Assembly: GCA_037200125.1 (NCBI GenBank)
Contig: JBBCGS010000005.1
Span: forward strand, 1-64,000
Direction of reading: 5' to 3'
DNA from: JADGHX01 sp037200125
GTDB lineage: Bacteria; Pseudomonadota; Gammaproteobacteria; Steroidobacterales; Steroidobacteraceae
DNA length: 64,000 nucleotides
The notes beneath the pieces were generated by a model. It ran no database searches and was not told the DNA's origin. It worked only from the letters and a program-made list of their open reading frames with translations. Positions within the stretch are counted from its first letter, which is position 1. Each line of letters begins with the position of its first letter. The translations under genes were made by a program, and so were the position numbers. This document shows positions 43,945-54,375 of the stretch, one piece after another.

Positions 43945-44882
43945 TTGCGCGCTTCGCTCAGGTGCCCGGCGTACCACTCGGCGGTGCCGCGGATGCCGTC
44001 CGCAAGGCCGATCCGTGCGCGCCAGCCGAGCGCGGCCAGGCGTGACACGTCGAGCAACTTGCGCGGCGTTCCATCGGGCTTCGAACGATCGAGCTCAATG
44101 TCGCCGCTGAATCCCGTTGCGACGGCGACCAGCCGTGCCAGTTCCAGGATCGCGACGTCCTCGCCGGTGCCGATATTGATTGGGCTCTCCTCGCTGTATC
44201 GCTGCGTCAACATCACAACCGCATCGGCGAAATCATCGACGTGCAGGAACTCCCGGCGCGGCGTGCCAGAGCCCCATATCGTGACGCTCTTCGCGCCCGC
44301 CACGCGTGCCTCGTGGAAGCGGCGGATCAGCGCGGGCAGCACGTGCGAATTCATTTCGCTGAAGTTGTCGCCGGGCCCGTAGAGGTTGGTCGGCATCAGC
44401 GAGATCGTATCGAAACCATACTGGCGGCGGTACGCCTGGCACATCTTCAGGCCGCTGATCTTTGCGATGGCGTACCACTCGTTCGTCGGCTCGAGCTCGC
44501 CCGTGAGCAGGCACGACTCACGCATCGGCTGCGGCGCGAGCCGCGGATAGATACAGCTGGAGCCTAGAAATACGAGTTTGCGCACGCCGTTGCGGTAGCT
44601 CGAATCGATCAGGTTGGTCTGGATCTGCAGGTTGTCGCGAATGAAATCCGCGGGCCGCGTGTTGTTCGCGTGAATGCCGCCGACACGCGCCGCAGCCATG
44701 ATCACCACCTCCGGACGCACCTCCGCGACGAAGCGCTCGGTCGCCAACTGATCCCTCAGGTCGAGCTCCTGGCTGCCGCGGGTCACAAGGTTCTCGAACC
44801 GGAGCGACCGCAGCCGGCGGACAATGGCGGCACCGGCAAGACCCCGATGGCCGGCGACGTAGATCAGCGACGACTCATTCAC
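43941..44882 (-). CDS. fcl: GDP-L-fucose synthase
   Basis: A 313-aa SDR enzyme that epimerises and reduces GDP-4-keto-6-deoxymannose to GDP-L-fucose. Motifs: VAGHRGLAGAAIVRRL, RPEVVIMAAARVGGIHANN, FLGSSCIYP, EPTNEWYAIAKISG with Tyr and Lys of the catalytic dyad, and PTNLYGPGDNF. The GTG at 44880-44882 (MNESSLIYVAG) overlaps the gmd stop by 8 nt; no ATG is suitably placed. Works directly after Gmd. Confidence 0.93.
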   Translation of the reverse strand: MNESSLIYVAGHRGLAGAAIVRRLRSLRFENLVTRGSQELDLRDQLATERFVAEVRPEVVIMAAARVGGIHANNTRPADFIRDNLQIQTNLIDSSYRNGVRKLVFLGSSCIYPRLAPQPMRESCLLTGELEPTNEWYAIAKISGLKMCQAYRRQYGFDTISLMPTNLYGPGDNFSEMNSHVLPALIRRFHEARVAGAKSVTIWGSGTPRREFLHVDDFADAVVMLTQRYSEESPINIGTGEDVAILELARLVAVATGFSGDIELDRSKPDGTPRKLLDVSRLAALGWRARIGLADGIRGTAEWYAGHLSEARK

Positions 44883-45975
44883 GATAGGCGGCCACCTTGA
44901 ATCCATGCTGCTTATTGAATGCGTCGCGGCGCGCAATTTCCCGATCCGCCGCCACCATCTCGGCGACCAGCGTCCCGAACGGGATTTCGGGACGCCACCC
45001 GAGCACATCGCGCGCCTTCTGTGCATCGCCGAGCAGCGTCTCGACCTCTGTCGGCCTGAAATAACGCGGATCGACGCGCACGACGGTCGCGCCCGTGCAC
45101 GCGTTGACACCATGCTCCTCGAGGCCCTGACCACGCCATTCGATGTCGTAGCCGATCAGCTTCGCCGCCGCGGCAACGAAATCGCGAACCGAATATTGCG
45201 TGCCGGTTGCGATGACGAAATCATCGGGCTGTTCTTGCTGGAGCATTAGCCATTGGGCGCGCACGTAGTCACGCGCGTGGCCCCAGTCGCGACGGGCGTC
45301 GAGATTGCCCAGATACAGACATTGCTCGAGACCGCTCTCGATGCGCGCAAACCCCCGGGTGATCTTGCGCGAGACGAAGGTCTCCCCGCGCAACGGTGAC
45401 TCGTGGTTGAAAAGAATGCCGCTGCAGGCAAAGAGCCCGTACGCCTCACGGTAATTTACCGTGATCCAGTGCGCATAGAGCTTCGCGACGCCGTAAGGCG
45501 AGCGCGGATAGAACGGCGTCGTCTCCCGTTGCGGGATTTCCTGCACCTTGCCGTACATCTCGGACGTGGAGGCCTGGTAGAAGCGGGTATGTTTCTCGAG
45601 GCCGAGTATCCGGATCGCTTCGAGAATACGCAGGGTGCCGATCGCGTCAGCATTCGCGGTGTACTCAGCGGTCTCGAACGATACGGCGACGTGACTCTGC
45701 GCGGCGAGGTTGTATATCTCGTGCGGACGGACGGACTGGATGACCTGAATCAGATTCGTGGCATCGGTGAGATCGCCGTAGTGGAGGATAAACCGGACCT
45801 GACGTGCGTGCGGATCCTGGTAGAGATGGTCGATGCGATCGGTGTTGAACGACGAGGAGCGGCGCTTCAACCCGTGCACCTCGTATCCCTTCGATAACAG
45901 CAGCTCCGCCAGATAGGCGCCGTCCTGCCCGGTAACCCCGGTGATCAGTGCGCGTTTCGCACTCCGCTCGGTCAT
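44875..45975 (-). CDS. gmd: GDP-mannose 4,6-dehydratase
   Basis: A 366-aa SDR enzyme: ALITGVTGQDGAYLAELLL, VHGLKRRSSSFNTDRIDHLY, YNLAAQSHVAVSFE, FYQASTSEMYGKVQE, catalytic YPRSPYGVAKLYAHW, and NHESPLRGETFVSRKI. First step from GDP-mannose to GDP-L-fucose. Near-identical architecture to E. coli Gmd. Eleven bases separate it from the wza-like gene upstream. With ManB, ManC and Fcl the GDP-fucose route is complete in the window. Confidence 0.95.
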   Translation of the reverse strand: MTERSAKRALITGVTGQDGAYLAELLLSKGYEVHGLKRRSSSFNTDRIDHLYQDPHARQVRFILHYGDLTDATNLIQVIQSVRPHEIYNLAAQSHVAVSFETAEYTANADAIGTLRILEAIRILGLEKHTRFYQASTSEMYGKVQEIPQRETTPFYPRSPYGVAKLYAHWITVNYREAYGLFACSGILFNHESPLRGETFVSRKITRGFARIESGLEQCLYLGNLDARRDWGHARDYVRAQWLMLQQEQPDDFVIATGTQYSVRDFVAAAAKLIGYDIEWRGQGLEEHGVNACTGATVVRVDPRYFRPTEVETLLGDAQKARDVLGWRPEIPFGTLVAEMVAADREIARRDAFNKQHGFKVAAYRE

Positions 45976-45986
45976 GTTGGAAGTCC

Positions 45987-48938
45987 TCAGAACGAATTCA
46001 CGGCGGCTGCGGAGATGGCCAGGTTGTAGATGATCGAGGTGACCGCCTGCCAGAACGGCAGCGCAGGCATGCGCTCGGTATCGAGCGGAACGACGATCGT
46101 ATCGCCTGGGCGTATTTCCGTGGCGCCGCGACTGAACCAGCGGGCGCTTTCGTTCGCCACCACGGTGCCGTCGGCCCGGACGATATAAATCTTGCTGTGG
46201 TCGGCACGACGAGTCATGCCGCCGCTCAGCCCGATGTAATCATCGCGACCCAAATCCGGACGATAAAGATGCGACGTCACGGTCTGCACCTCGCCGATGA
46301 CCGTGACTTCCTGCTGGAACTTCGGAACGATGAGCCGATCGCCGTCGCGCAGAATCACGTCGGTGCCGGACGCGGACCGACCGCGCAGGGCGCGTGGCAG
46401 GTCGATCACGAGCCGCCCGACGGCCTCCGACGCGCGCACCTGCGCCAGCAGCGACTGGCCGACCGTCAGAGCGGTGCCAGCACCGGATTGATTGGCGGCG
46501 GCGCCCTGTAACGCGAGCGTCGCAAGATCGTTCTGCAGGCGGCTCGCAAGCATGTCGAGCTGCTTCTGCTCGCGTTCCTTCAGATCAAGACGCGTGAACA
46601 CGCTGCCCTCGGGAAACGCGAACTCGGTAAGGCCGCCGGCACGCCCGATCACGGATATCAGCGTCTCGCCACGCTTGATGGAATATCGGCCCGGAAAGCG
46701 CACCTCGCCCGTGAGCATCACGTGCTCCTGGGTGCCCCACTCCGGCACTTCCTTGATGCTCAGGCTGTCGAAAGGCTCGAGCAGCACATTGGCGGTCGCA
46801 TCGCCGCGTAGCACGGCGGCGATATCGATCTCTATCTGCGTCGTGCGCCGCGAGTCGCCATTTACCACGCGATAACGGGTGAGCTCGGCGATGCCCCCAT
46901 ACGCCGAATCGCCCAAGCCACCGCCGGCGCGCAGCAGGTCGCTCACGCGCATGCCGGACTCAAGCGGATATTCGCCGGGCACGCGCACGCGGCCATCGAC
47001 GTTCACGAGCTCCGTCGGGCGACTGAAGCTTGCCTGCGTACGCAACTCGTTGACGAGCGGACGGATGATGCGGTCCCGGCTCGTCTGCAGATCGAACACG
47101 ACGATCCGGTCGCGTGGCAGCAGCAGGACATCGGCGGCCGAGCCGCGGGCGTTCAGCGCGGCGCCGAGATCGGCCGATATCACGGCGATCTCGCGATTGG
47201 GCGGCAGCTCCCGACGGATCAGGACGTAATTCTGGTCCGCATTGGGTTTGAGCTCGTCGACCGAGCGGATGACGTCGGACAGCCGCAAGCCCTCACGGAA
47301 CGCATAGCTGGCCGGCGCATGCAGGTATCCTTCGACCACGACGCCCGAATCAAGCGTCGGCTTCAGACGCGCAATCTGCAACAGGTCGCCATTGCGCAGG
47401 GTCAGCGCCGGCGCACGCTCCCCCACATTGACCGCGAGCACCACGCGCTGGAGCTGATCGTCGATGCGGGTGAGCGAGACTTTCGCGGTGTCCGCCTCCG
47501 GCGTGAGGCCGCCGGCCAACTGTACGACATCGGTCGCGGTGGAACCGGGCTTCAACTCGTAGATCGCCGGCCGATGAATCTCGCCGTTGACCGTCACGGT
47601 CGGCCCGATCGGCGGAATGAACACCACGTCGCCCGGCAACAGTCGCGCGTCATCCGTGGAGTCACCGCGTATCAGCATGTCGTACAGATCGAAATTGCGG
47701 ATGAGCGCGCCCTGACGCTTGAGCTGGATGTTGCGCAGTGATCCGATCGGCCTCACGCCGCCAGCCGCGAACAGCGCGGAAGTGATCGTGCCGAGGCCGC
47801 TGATCGTGTAGGAGCCCGGCCGCTTCGCCTCGCCGAGCACGAAGACGCGGATGGAGCGGGTGTCGCCCATCGCGACGCTGGCCCGCACGCCGATCATTTC
47901 CCGCTGCACGCGTTGCTCAATCGAGTCCTTCACGCTAGTGAAGCGCTGACCGCTCACATTGATCGGGCCGATCTCGGGGAAGTTGATGCGCCCATCGCGA
48001 CCGACGAGCAGCTGCAGCGTGCGGTTCTGGGTTCCGTATAGCTGCACTTCCAGCACATCGCCGGCGCCCACTACGTATGCGGAGGGCACCGGCACATTGG
48101 TGACAGGTGCGAACGTGGAAGGCGCGCGATCGAAGAGATCGTAACCGAAAGGCTTCAGCGCCTCCGTGCCGATCTTCTTCAGCGGCATGCGGATGATGCT
48201 GACATCGAAGTCGCGTAACTCCGGTTCGGCCTGCATGCGAATGGTGGCCTCGAACTCGGTGAGGCCGGCAAGCGGGATAGATGCGAACCCCGGCAACTGA
48301 AGCACGCCTTCCGAGGACAGGCGATACGGATTGCGCGAGCGAATCAGGTCGACGAGCGTCTCGCGACGTTTCTTTTCTTCCTCCGTGACCTCCGGAGGGC
48401 GTTCGGTCTTCGCATTCCGCTGGTTGTTGCGGGGGTCGACGGCCTGATTATTGAGGTCCATGTTGTTCGCGCCCGGCAGCACCGGTGCGGTAACCCCCGC
48501 CGGCAAACCGGCGGTCGCCATGGCGACGGGCGCCTGATTGCCAGACTGCTGCACCACCGGACGCGTGATGTCGATCTTCAGGATGACCGAGTCATCGCCC
48601 TTCAGCACCGGCTGCCCGTTCCTCAGAACCTCGCGCTCACTCTCATCTTCCGCGGGCTGCACGCGACGGAGCTGATCGTCGCTGGCCGTGGTCCGGTCCC
48701 GCTCCGATGCGCGGTCGGACGCGCTGACGGAACCCAATCCGCCTCCACTGCCCGAGCCGCCGCCCGTGATCTGGCGAAGGAGCGCGTCGCGCTGTTCCGG
48801 CGAAAGAGTGCGAAGCAGCTCCAGCTGGTCCGCGCTCGGCGTAACGGCCTGTGCCGCGGCTCGCGGCGGCTGCATCGCGATGATCGCGAGCAGCGCAATG
48901 CTGATCGCGATCAGGCGCCGGAAAGGCATCGTTCGCAT
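45987..48938 (-). CDS. Wza-like polysaccharide export protein with six SLBB domains
   Basis: A 983-aa secreted outer-membrane export protein, over twice the length of E. coli Wza. The N-terminus is a signal peptide (LIAISIALLAIIAM, ending near AAAQA) followed by an acidic, disordered ~150-residue region. A polysaccharide-export domain sits at ~270-360 (SAYVVGAGDVLEVQLYG, GPINVSGQRF). Six SLBB-like repeats follow, beginning at VFVLGEAKRPGSY, VTVNGEIHRPAIYEL, VVVEGYLHAPASY, VNVDGRVRVPGEYPLE, VMLTGEVRFPGRYSI and VTVIGEVQTVTSHLY. The C-terminal hydrophobic helix (FWQAVTSIIYNLAISAAA) would form the outer-membrane pore. No lipobox Cys is visible. First gene of the main minus-strand operon. Confidence 0.88.
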   Translation of the reverse strand: MRTMPFRRLIAISIALLAIIAMQPPRAAAQAVTPSADQLELLRTLSPEQRDALLRQITGGGSGSGGGLGSVSASDRASERDRTTASDDQLRRVQPAEDESEREVLRNGQPVLKGDDSVILKIDITRPVVQQSGNQAPVAMATAGLPAGVTAPVLPGANNMDLNNQAVDPRNNQRNAKTERPPEVTEEEKKRRETLVDLIRSRNPYRLSSEGVLQLPGFASIPLAGLTEFEATIRMQAEPELRDFDVSIIRMPLKKIGTEALKPFGYDLFDRAPSTFAPVTNVPVPSAYVVGAGDVLEVQLYGTQNRTLQLLVGRDGRINFPEIGPINVSGQRFTSVKDSIEQRVQREMIGVRASVAMGDTRSIRVFVLGEAKRPGSYTISGLGTITSALFAAGGVRPIGSLRNIQLKRQGALIRNFDLYDMLIRGDSTDDARLLPGDVVFIPPIGPTVTVNGEIHRPAIYELKPGSTATDVVQLAGGLTPEADTAKVSLTRIDDQLQRVVLAVNVGERAPALTLRNGDLLQIARLKPTLDSGVVVEGYLHAPASYAFREGLRLSDVIRSVDELKPNADQNYVLIRRELPPNREIAVISADLGAALNARGSAADVLLLPRDRIVVFDLQTSRDRIIRPLVNELRTQASFSRPTELVNVDGRVRVPGEYPLESGMRVSDLLRAGGGLGDSAYGGIAELTRYRVVNGDSRRTTQIEIDIAAVLRGDATANVLLEPFDSLSIKEVPEWGTQEHVMLTGEVRFPGRYSIKRGETLISVIGRAGGLTEFAFPEGSVFTRLDLKEREQKQLDMLASRLQNDLATLALQGAAANQSGAGTALTVGQSLLAQVRASEAVGRLVIDLPRALRGRSASGTDVILRDGDRLIVPKFQQEVTVIGEVQTVTSHLYRPDLGRDDYIGLSGGMTRRADHSKIYIVRADGTVVANESARWFSRGATEIRPGDTIVVPLDTERMPALPFWQAVTSIIYNLAISAAAVNSF

Positions 48939-48991
48939 TAAAGTCCTTATCGTGGCCTCTACGTCCGGTGGCGGCCGGTGTTTGGCCAGCC

Positions 48992-49022
48992 TCTATAACC
49001 GCACGAGCGTGATTGTACTCAA
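48992..49022 (-). promoter_or_regulatory. Candidate sigma-70-type promoter for the export operon
   Basis: On the minus strand TTGAGT (49017-49022), then 18-19 nt, then TTATAG/TATAGA (48992-48998), about 55 bp before the wza-like ATG. Spacing is slightly long and no transcription data exist. The region also holds the divergent wzi promoter, so the two may share regulation. Confidence 0.3.
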
Positions 49023-49084
49023 GCGCGCAGACATTTGGGGCGCGGCGCGCAACGGCCCGCGCCGCGCGTGCGATACTGTATTGT

Positions 49085-51043
49085 ATGAGAAAAGCCGCTC
49101 TGGCCTGTGTTGCCCTACTGACGTTCGGTTCGCTTCCCGCCCTCGGTCGCGGCGTGAGTCCCTACCTTCCGTTGAACCTCGATCCCGTCATCGAATGGAA
49201 GATCGAGCGGCTTCTGATTCTCGCGGACAAGCCGGTGCTCACGCGCCCCATCGCCGCAGCCACGGTGCTGGATGCGCTGCCCCGGGCGTGCCCGATCGAT
49301 CCCGACCTGTGCCAGGAAGTGCGCCGCTATCTCGCCCGCTACATGCGCAACTGGAGCGTGACCGAAATGAGCGCGGAGGTTTCGACCTCCTCCAGTACCG
49401 ACAAAGCGCTTCCCAACCGTTACGGCCTCACCACTGCGTCCGACTGGAATGCTTCGGTCCGCGGCTTCTGGCAACCGTTCGATCACGCACTCGTGAGCGT
49501 CGGCGCGGTCGCCTACCAGGGCGAGGTGGTGCCCGAGGGCTCGATGGTCAGTGTCGGCTGGGATCGCGCCCAGCTCGACATCGGCTATCGTGCGCACTGG
49601 CTCTCGCCGTTCACCGACAGCAGCATGCTCATCGGTACGCAGGCGGCCACGATGCCTTCGGTGACGCTGTCGAGCTACACGCCTCTCACACGCTTTGGCT
49701 TCCAGTACGAAGCCTTCGTCGCGAGCATGTCGAAGTCGGACAAGATCCTATTTGGTGACACGCTCGAGACGGGCCGGCCGCGCCTTGCGGGCATCCATCT
49801 GTCAATGGAACCGGCCTCCGGCTGGTCGCTCGGCGTCAACCGCCTCATGCAATACGGCGGCGGCCAGCGGCCCGGCTCGTTGAGCGATCTCGTCCACGCG
49901 TTCTTCAATCCTTCCGGCTACGACAACACGAGCGCCACACTCACGAGCGACCAGCAGTTCGGTAATCAGGTTGCGTCGATCACGAGCTCGATGATCTTCC
50001 CCGGTCGCGTTCCCTTCTCCGTCTATCTCGAATACGCGGGCGAGGACACGTCTGCGGGAAGGAACTATCTGCTCGGCAACGCCGCGCTCTCGGCGGGAAT
50101 TCATTTTCCGCACTTGTGGCGCCGGTTCGACCTGACACTCGAGATGTCCGAATGGCAGAACGAGTGGTACGTCAACGGAGTGTACGGGGACGGCCTGACG
50201 AACAAAGGTCACGTGATCGGCCATTGGGGCGGTGACGAGCGCAGGATGGGCGAAGGCGTGGGCGCTCATAGCGGGATGATTCGCCTTGGTTGGAACGCGC
50301 CGTTCGGTGGAACTGTTACGGCGCGCTTACGGGCGCTTCAGAACGAGGACTACTACGGCACTTCGTACGAGACAGCGTACGACGGCACCCTGGCCTATGA
50401 GCGCTCGCTGAAACTCATCAGCGTTGGCGCCGAGGTCTACACGGGGCGCAGCGTATTCGGCGAGAGTTTCACGCGCGCCGGCGCGTTCTTCCGCCTCAAC
50501 GATCTGCCCGGCGCCGGCGGCTTCCACATGCCGGATGAGAGCGAGTGGTCGTGGCCCGCAGACAAGTCCGCGCAAGGGTTTGTGGAGGCCGGTTTCGCCG
50601 CAAACCGGGTGCGCATCGACCTCGATGCCATATCGTCCTTCACCCGCTCGAACACCGGCCCGCACGTAGCCGTAGGCGCACGTCGGGCGGTTTCCGAGCG
50701 CAGCGACCTCGGCGCCCGCCTTGAGCTCGACGACATCGACGGCCACACGCTGCTGAGCGTTCGCGCCATTGACTATCGCTATCGCTTCCAGAACCCGCTT
50801 GCGCTGAGCGTATTCATCGGCGCATCCCGCTACGATCTCGCCACTCCGGCGTATGGACTCTATCTCGGCGCCGGGGTGCAGTGGCGCGACATCGTGCCCG
50901 GATGGGACGTGGGTGTCGACGTACGCCAAGCGAAGAAGGTCGCGCGCGATCACTTGCTGCCGAACGATCCAAGCAGCGCGCTGCGACCGGATAGTTTTTA
51001 TTCCGTAACCAGTACGTCGCTTTCGATCACGAAGCGCTTCTGA
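49085..51043 (+). CDS. Wzi-like capsule assembly outer-membrane protein
   Basis: A 652-aa protein with an N-terminal signal peptide (KAALACVALLTFGSLPALG) and a long beta-barrel of alternating hydrophobic strands ending in aromatic-basic ITKRF, typical of outer-membrane barrels. It fits the capsule assembly Wzi family, which binds capsular polysaccharide at the cell surface. An N-terminal helical section (~22-100, YLPLNLDPVIEWKIERLLIL) precedes the barrel. Start chosen at 49085 (MRKAALACV) because of the signal peptide; longer readings have no such start. Divergent from the wza-like gene; its 3' end overlaps the GT fusion gene by 17 bp. Confidence 0.83.
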   Translation: MRKAALACVALLTFGSLPALGRGVSPYLPLNLDPVIEWKIERLLILADKPVLTRPIAAATVLDALPRACPIDPDLCQEVRRYLARYMRNWSVTEMSAEVSTSSSTDKALPNRYGLTTASDWNASVRGFWQPFDHALVSVGAVAYQGEVVPEGSMVSVGWDRAQLDIGYRAHWLSPFTDSSMLIGTQAATMPSVTLSSYTPLTRFGFQYEAFVASMSKSDKILFGDTLETGRPRLAGIHLSMEPASGWSLGVNRLMQYGGGQRPGSLSDLVHAFFNPSGYDNTSATLTSDQQFGNQVASITSSMIFPGRVPFSVYLEYAGEDTSAGRNYLLGNAALSAGIHFPHLWRRFDLTLEMSEWQNEWYVNGVYGDGLTNKGHVIGHWGGDERRMGEGVGAHSGMIRLGWNAPFGGTVTARLRALQNEDYYGTSYETAYDGTLAYERSLKLISVGAEVYTGRSVFGESFTRAGAFFRLNDLPGAGGFHMPDESEWSWPADKSAQGFVEAGFAANRVRIDLDAISSFTRSNTGPHVAVGARRAVSERSDLGARLELDDIDGHTLLSVRAIDYRYRFQNPLALSVFIGASRYDLATPAYGLYLGAGVQWRDIVPGWDVGVDVRQAKKVARDHLLPNDPSSALRPDSFYSVTSTSLSITKRF

Positions 51044-52685
51044 CGTAGCTCGCCCACAGCCGCTCGAACGGCGAATCCACAGGAAAGCGCTCACCTTTGC
51101 TTCCCTGCCGCTCGAGCAGATTGTTCCAGAGATGAACGGCGCGGCTATCGCGCAGCTGGATCTCGCCGCTCACACCGGGGCTTTCGAAGAGCCTGCGAAA
51201 ATCATCATGCGGCACCGGATAAAAATGCCACGCCGGCAACACCTCAGCCGCGTAGCCAAAATACACAATCGCACGCGTGAGCCCCAGTGGCCCACTCTCC
51301 CCCCACCGAATATCGCCCCGGTCATTCCCCCGCAGAAACCGCCGCCGCAGCTTGCGCACGCGCATCCCGAAACCGTCATACGGCAGCCAGCGATTCGGGT
51401 ATTCACAGCTCGCCGCCATCCAGCTCGCAAGCGGATCACCAACCGGCAGCCCGATCACCGCGTTATTGATCAGCTCCGCATCCTGCCAGCCAAAGATGCG
51501 CGCCTGCGCGTAATCGAACGGCCGCAAGCACACCACATCGGTATCAGCCCAAATGCCGCCGCGCTCAAACAACAAGCGATACCGGAACCAATCCGCAAAC
51601 GGCGCGATCGACTTCGTGCGCCGATGCCGGAAGATCAGCTCCCGCGAAAGGATCTCGCCCGCATCGCGCATCGTGACGCCAGCCGGAACGCCTTCGAGCG
51701 GTTCATACGCATACAGGTGAACCGCATGCCCATGATGAACGAACGACGCAAGCGACAACTGCTCCACCCGCGACAGCGGCGCGCCGTGCCAGAACATCTG
51801 GATGACGGGCAACGCCTGCGGAGAATCGTTTTTGGAGGGCGGCTCGCTCAGACCGGCCACGGCGGCCGCGCTTTCCCCCGGAATGCCGGTTGCGAACTCC
51901 TTCAGATGCAGGTCAATCCCGACCTCGCTTCGAGTGCGGCGGCTCGAAACCGTCGCCTGATAGAGCGCTTCGTTCGGGTTCACGCCCGACGGCGCGCGCG
52001 ACGCGTGATGCAGATGAAGCGCGAGCGCGGTGAACCGCAGCTCCCGCCCCCGCACGCCGGAGTTCAGCAGCCGCGTCACACATTCCTTGTCTTCGGGCCC
52101 CCAACCGATCATGCGTTCCTCGAAGCCGTTCACCGCGATGAGGTCGGAGCGCCAATACGCGTGGTTGCACCCCTTGATACGCCTCATGGTCACGTAGTCG
52201 CGCGAGAAGCGGCGGGCAAGCCAGCCGCTTCTCAACGCGAGGTGCCGCCGACGAACGCCGCTGCTCAAGGGACTGTATTCGATCGAGTGCGTGGCGAGCA
52301 TCTGCGCCGCGCCCTCTTCGGAGGTGGGAATGCGCAGGCCCTGCACGAACCAGCCCGGCTCCGCGGCCTTGACGTGATCGCCCACGAAGTCCGGATGCAG
52401 CACCATGTCGCCATCGATCACCACGAGATATTCGCCGCAGGCGGCCGCCACCGCGCGATTGCGCGAGCGGGCGAGGCGGTAGCCTTCATCCTCCTGCCAG
52501 AGGTGAAGCAACGGAACCGGCAGGCGCTGCGACCACTCGGCGACGAGCTTCGCGGTCGGCTCGCTCGAGCCGTCGTCCGCAATGAGTATTTCGTCCGGCA
52601 TCCGATGCTGGCGCAGCACGCTCCGTAGCACGAGGTCGAGCGCCTCGGGCCAGTTGTAGGTGCTGATGATCAGTGAAACCTGCAC
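51027..52685 (-). CDS. Two-domain glycosyltransferase fusion (GT2 plus GT32-like)
   Basis: A 552-aa fusion. The N-terminal ~270 residues are a GT2 domain: VSLIISTYNWPEALDLVL, ILIADDGSSEPTA, RLARSRNRAVAAA, the metal motif VVIDGDMVLHPDF, and the later GWGPEDKECVTRLL. The C-terminal ~250 residues resemble a GT32/capsular galactosyltransferase-like domain: IQMFWHGAPLSRVEQLSLAS, PFADWFRYRLLFERGGIWAD with the DxD in DTDV. One polypeptide thus likely adds two sugars in sequence. A low-complexity linker (PGESAAAVAGLSEPPSKND) joins them. Donors unknown. Confidence 0.84.
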   Translation of the reverse strand: MQVSLIISTYNWPEALDLVLRSVLRQHRMPDEILIADDGSSEPTAKLVAEWSQRLPVPLLHLWQEDEGYRLARSRNRAVAAACGEYLVVIDGDMVLHPDFVGDHVKAAEPGWFVQGLRIPTSEEGAAQMLATHSIEYSPLSSGVRRRHLALRSGWLARRFSRDYVTMRRIKGCNHAYWRSDLIAVNGFEERMIGWGPEDKECVTRLLNSGVRGRELRFTALALHLHHASRAPSGVNPNEALYQATVSSRRTRSEVGIDLHLKEFATGIPGESAAAVAGLSEPPSKNDSPQALPVIQMFWHGAPLSRVEQLSLASFVHHGHAVHLYAYEPLEGVPAGVTMRDAGEILSRELIFRHRRTKSIAPFADWFRYRLLFERGGIWADTDVVCLRPFDYAQARIFGWQDAELINNAVIGLPVGDPLASWMAASCEYPNRWLPYDGFGMRVRKLRRRFLRGNDRGDIRWGESGPLGLTRAIVYFGYAAEVLPAWHFYPVPHDDFRRLFESPGVSGEIQLRDSRAVHLWNNLLERQGSKGERFPVDSPFERLWASYVRSAS

Positions 52686-52719
52686 GACCGGAATTCCTGT
52701 CCGTTTGCCAATGCGACCC

Positions 52720-54372
<1,653 letters not shown>

Positions 54373-54375
54373 GGT

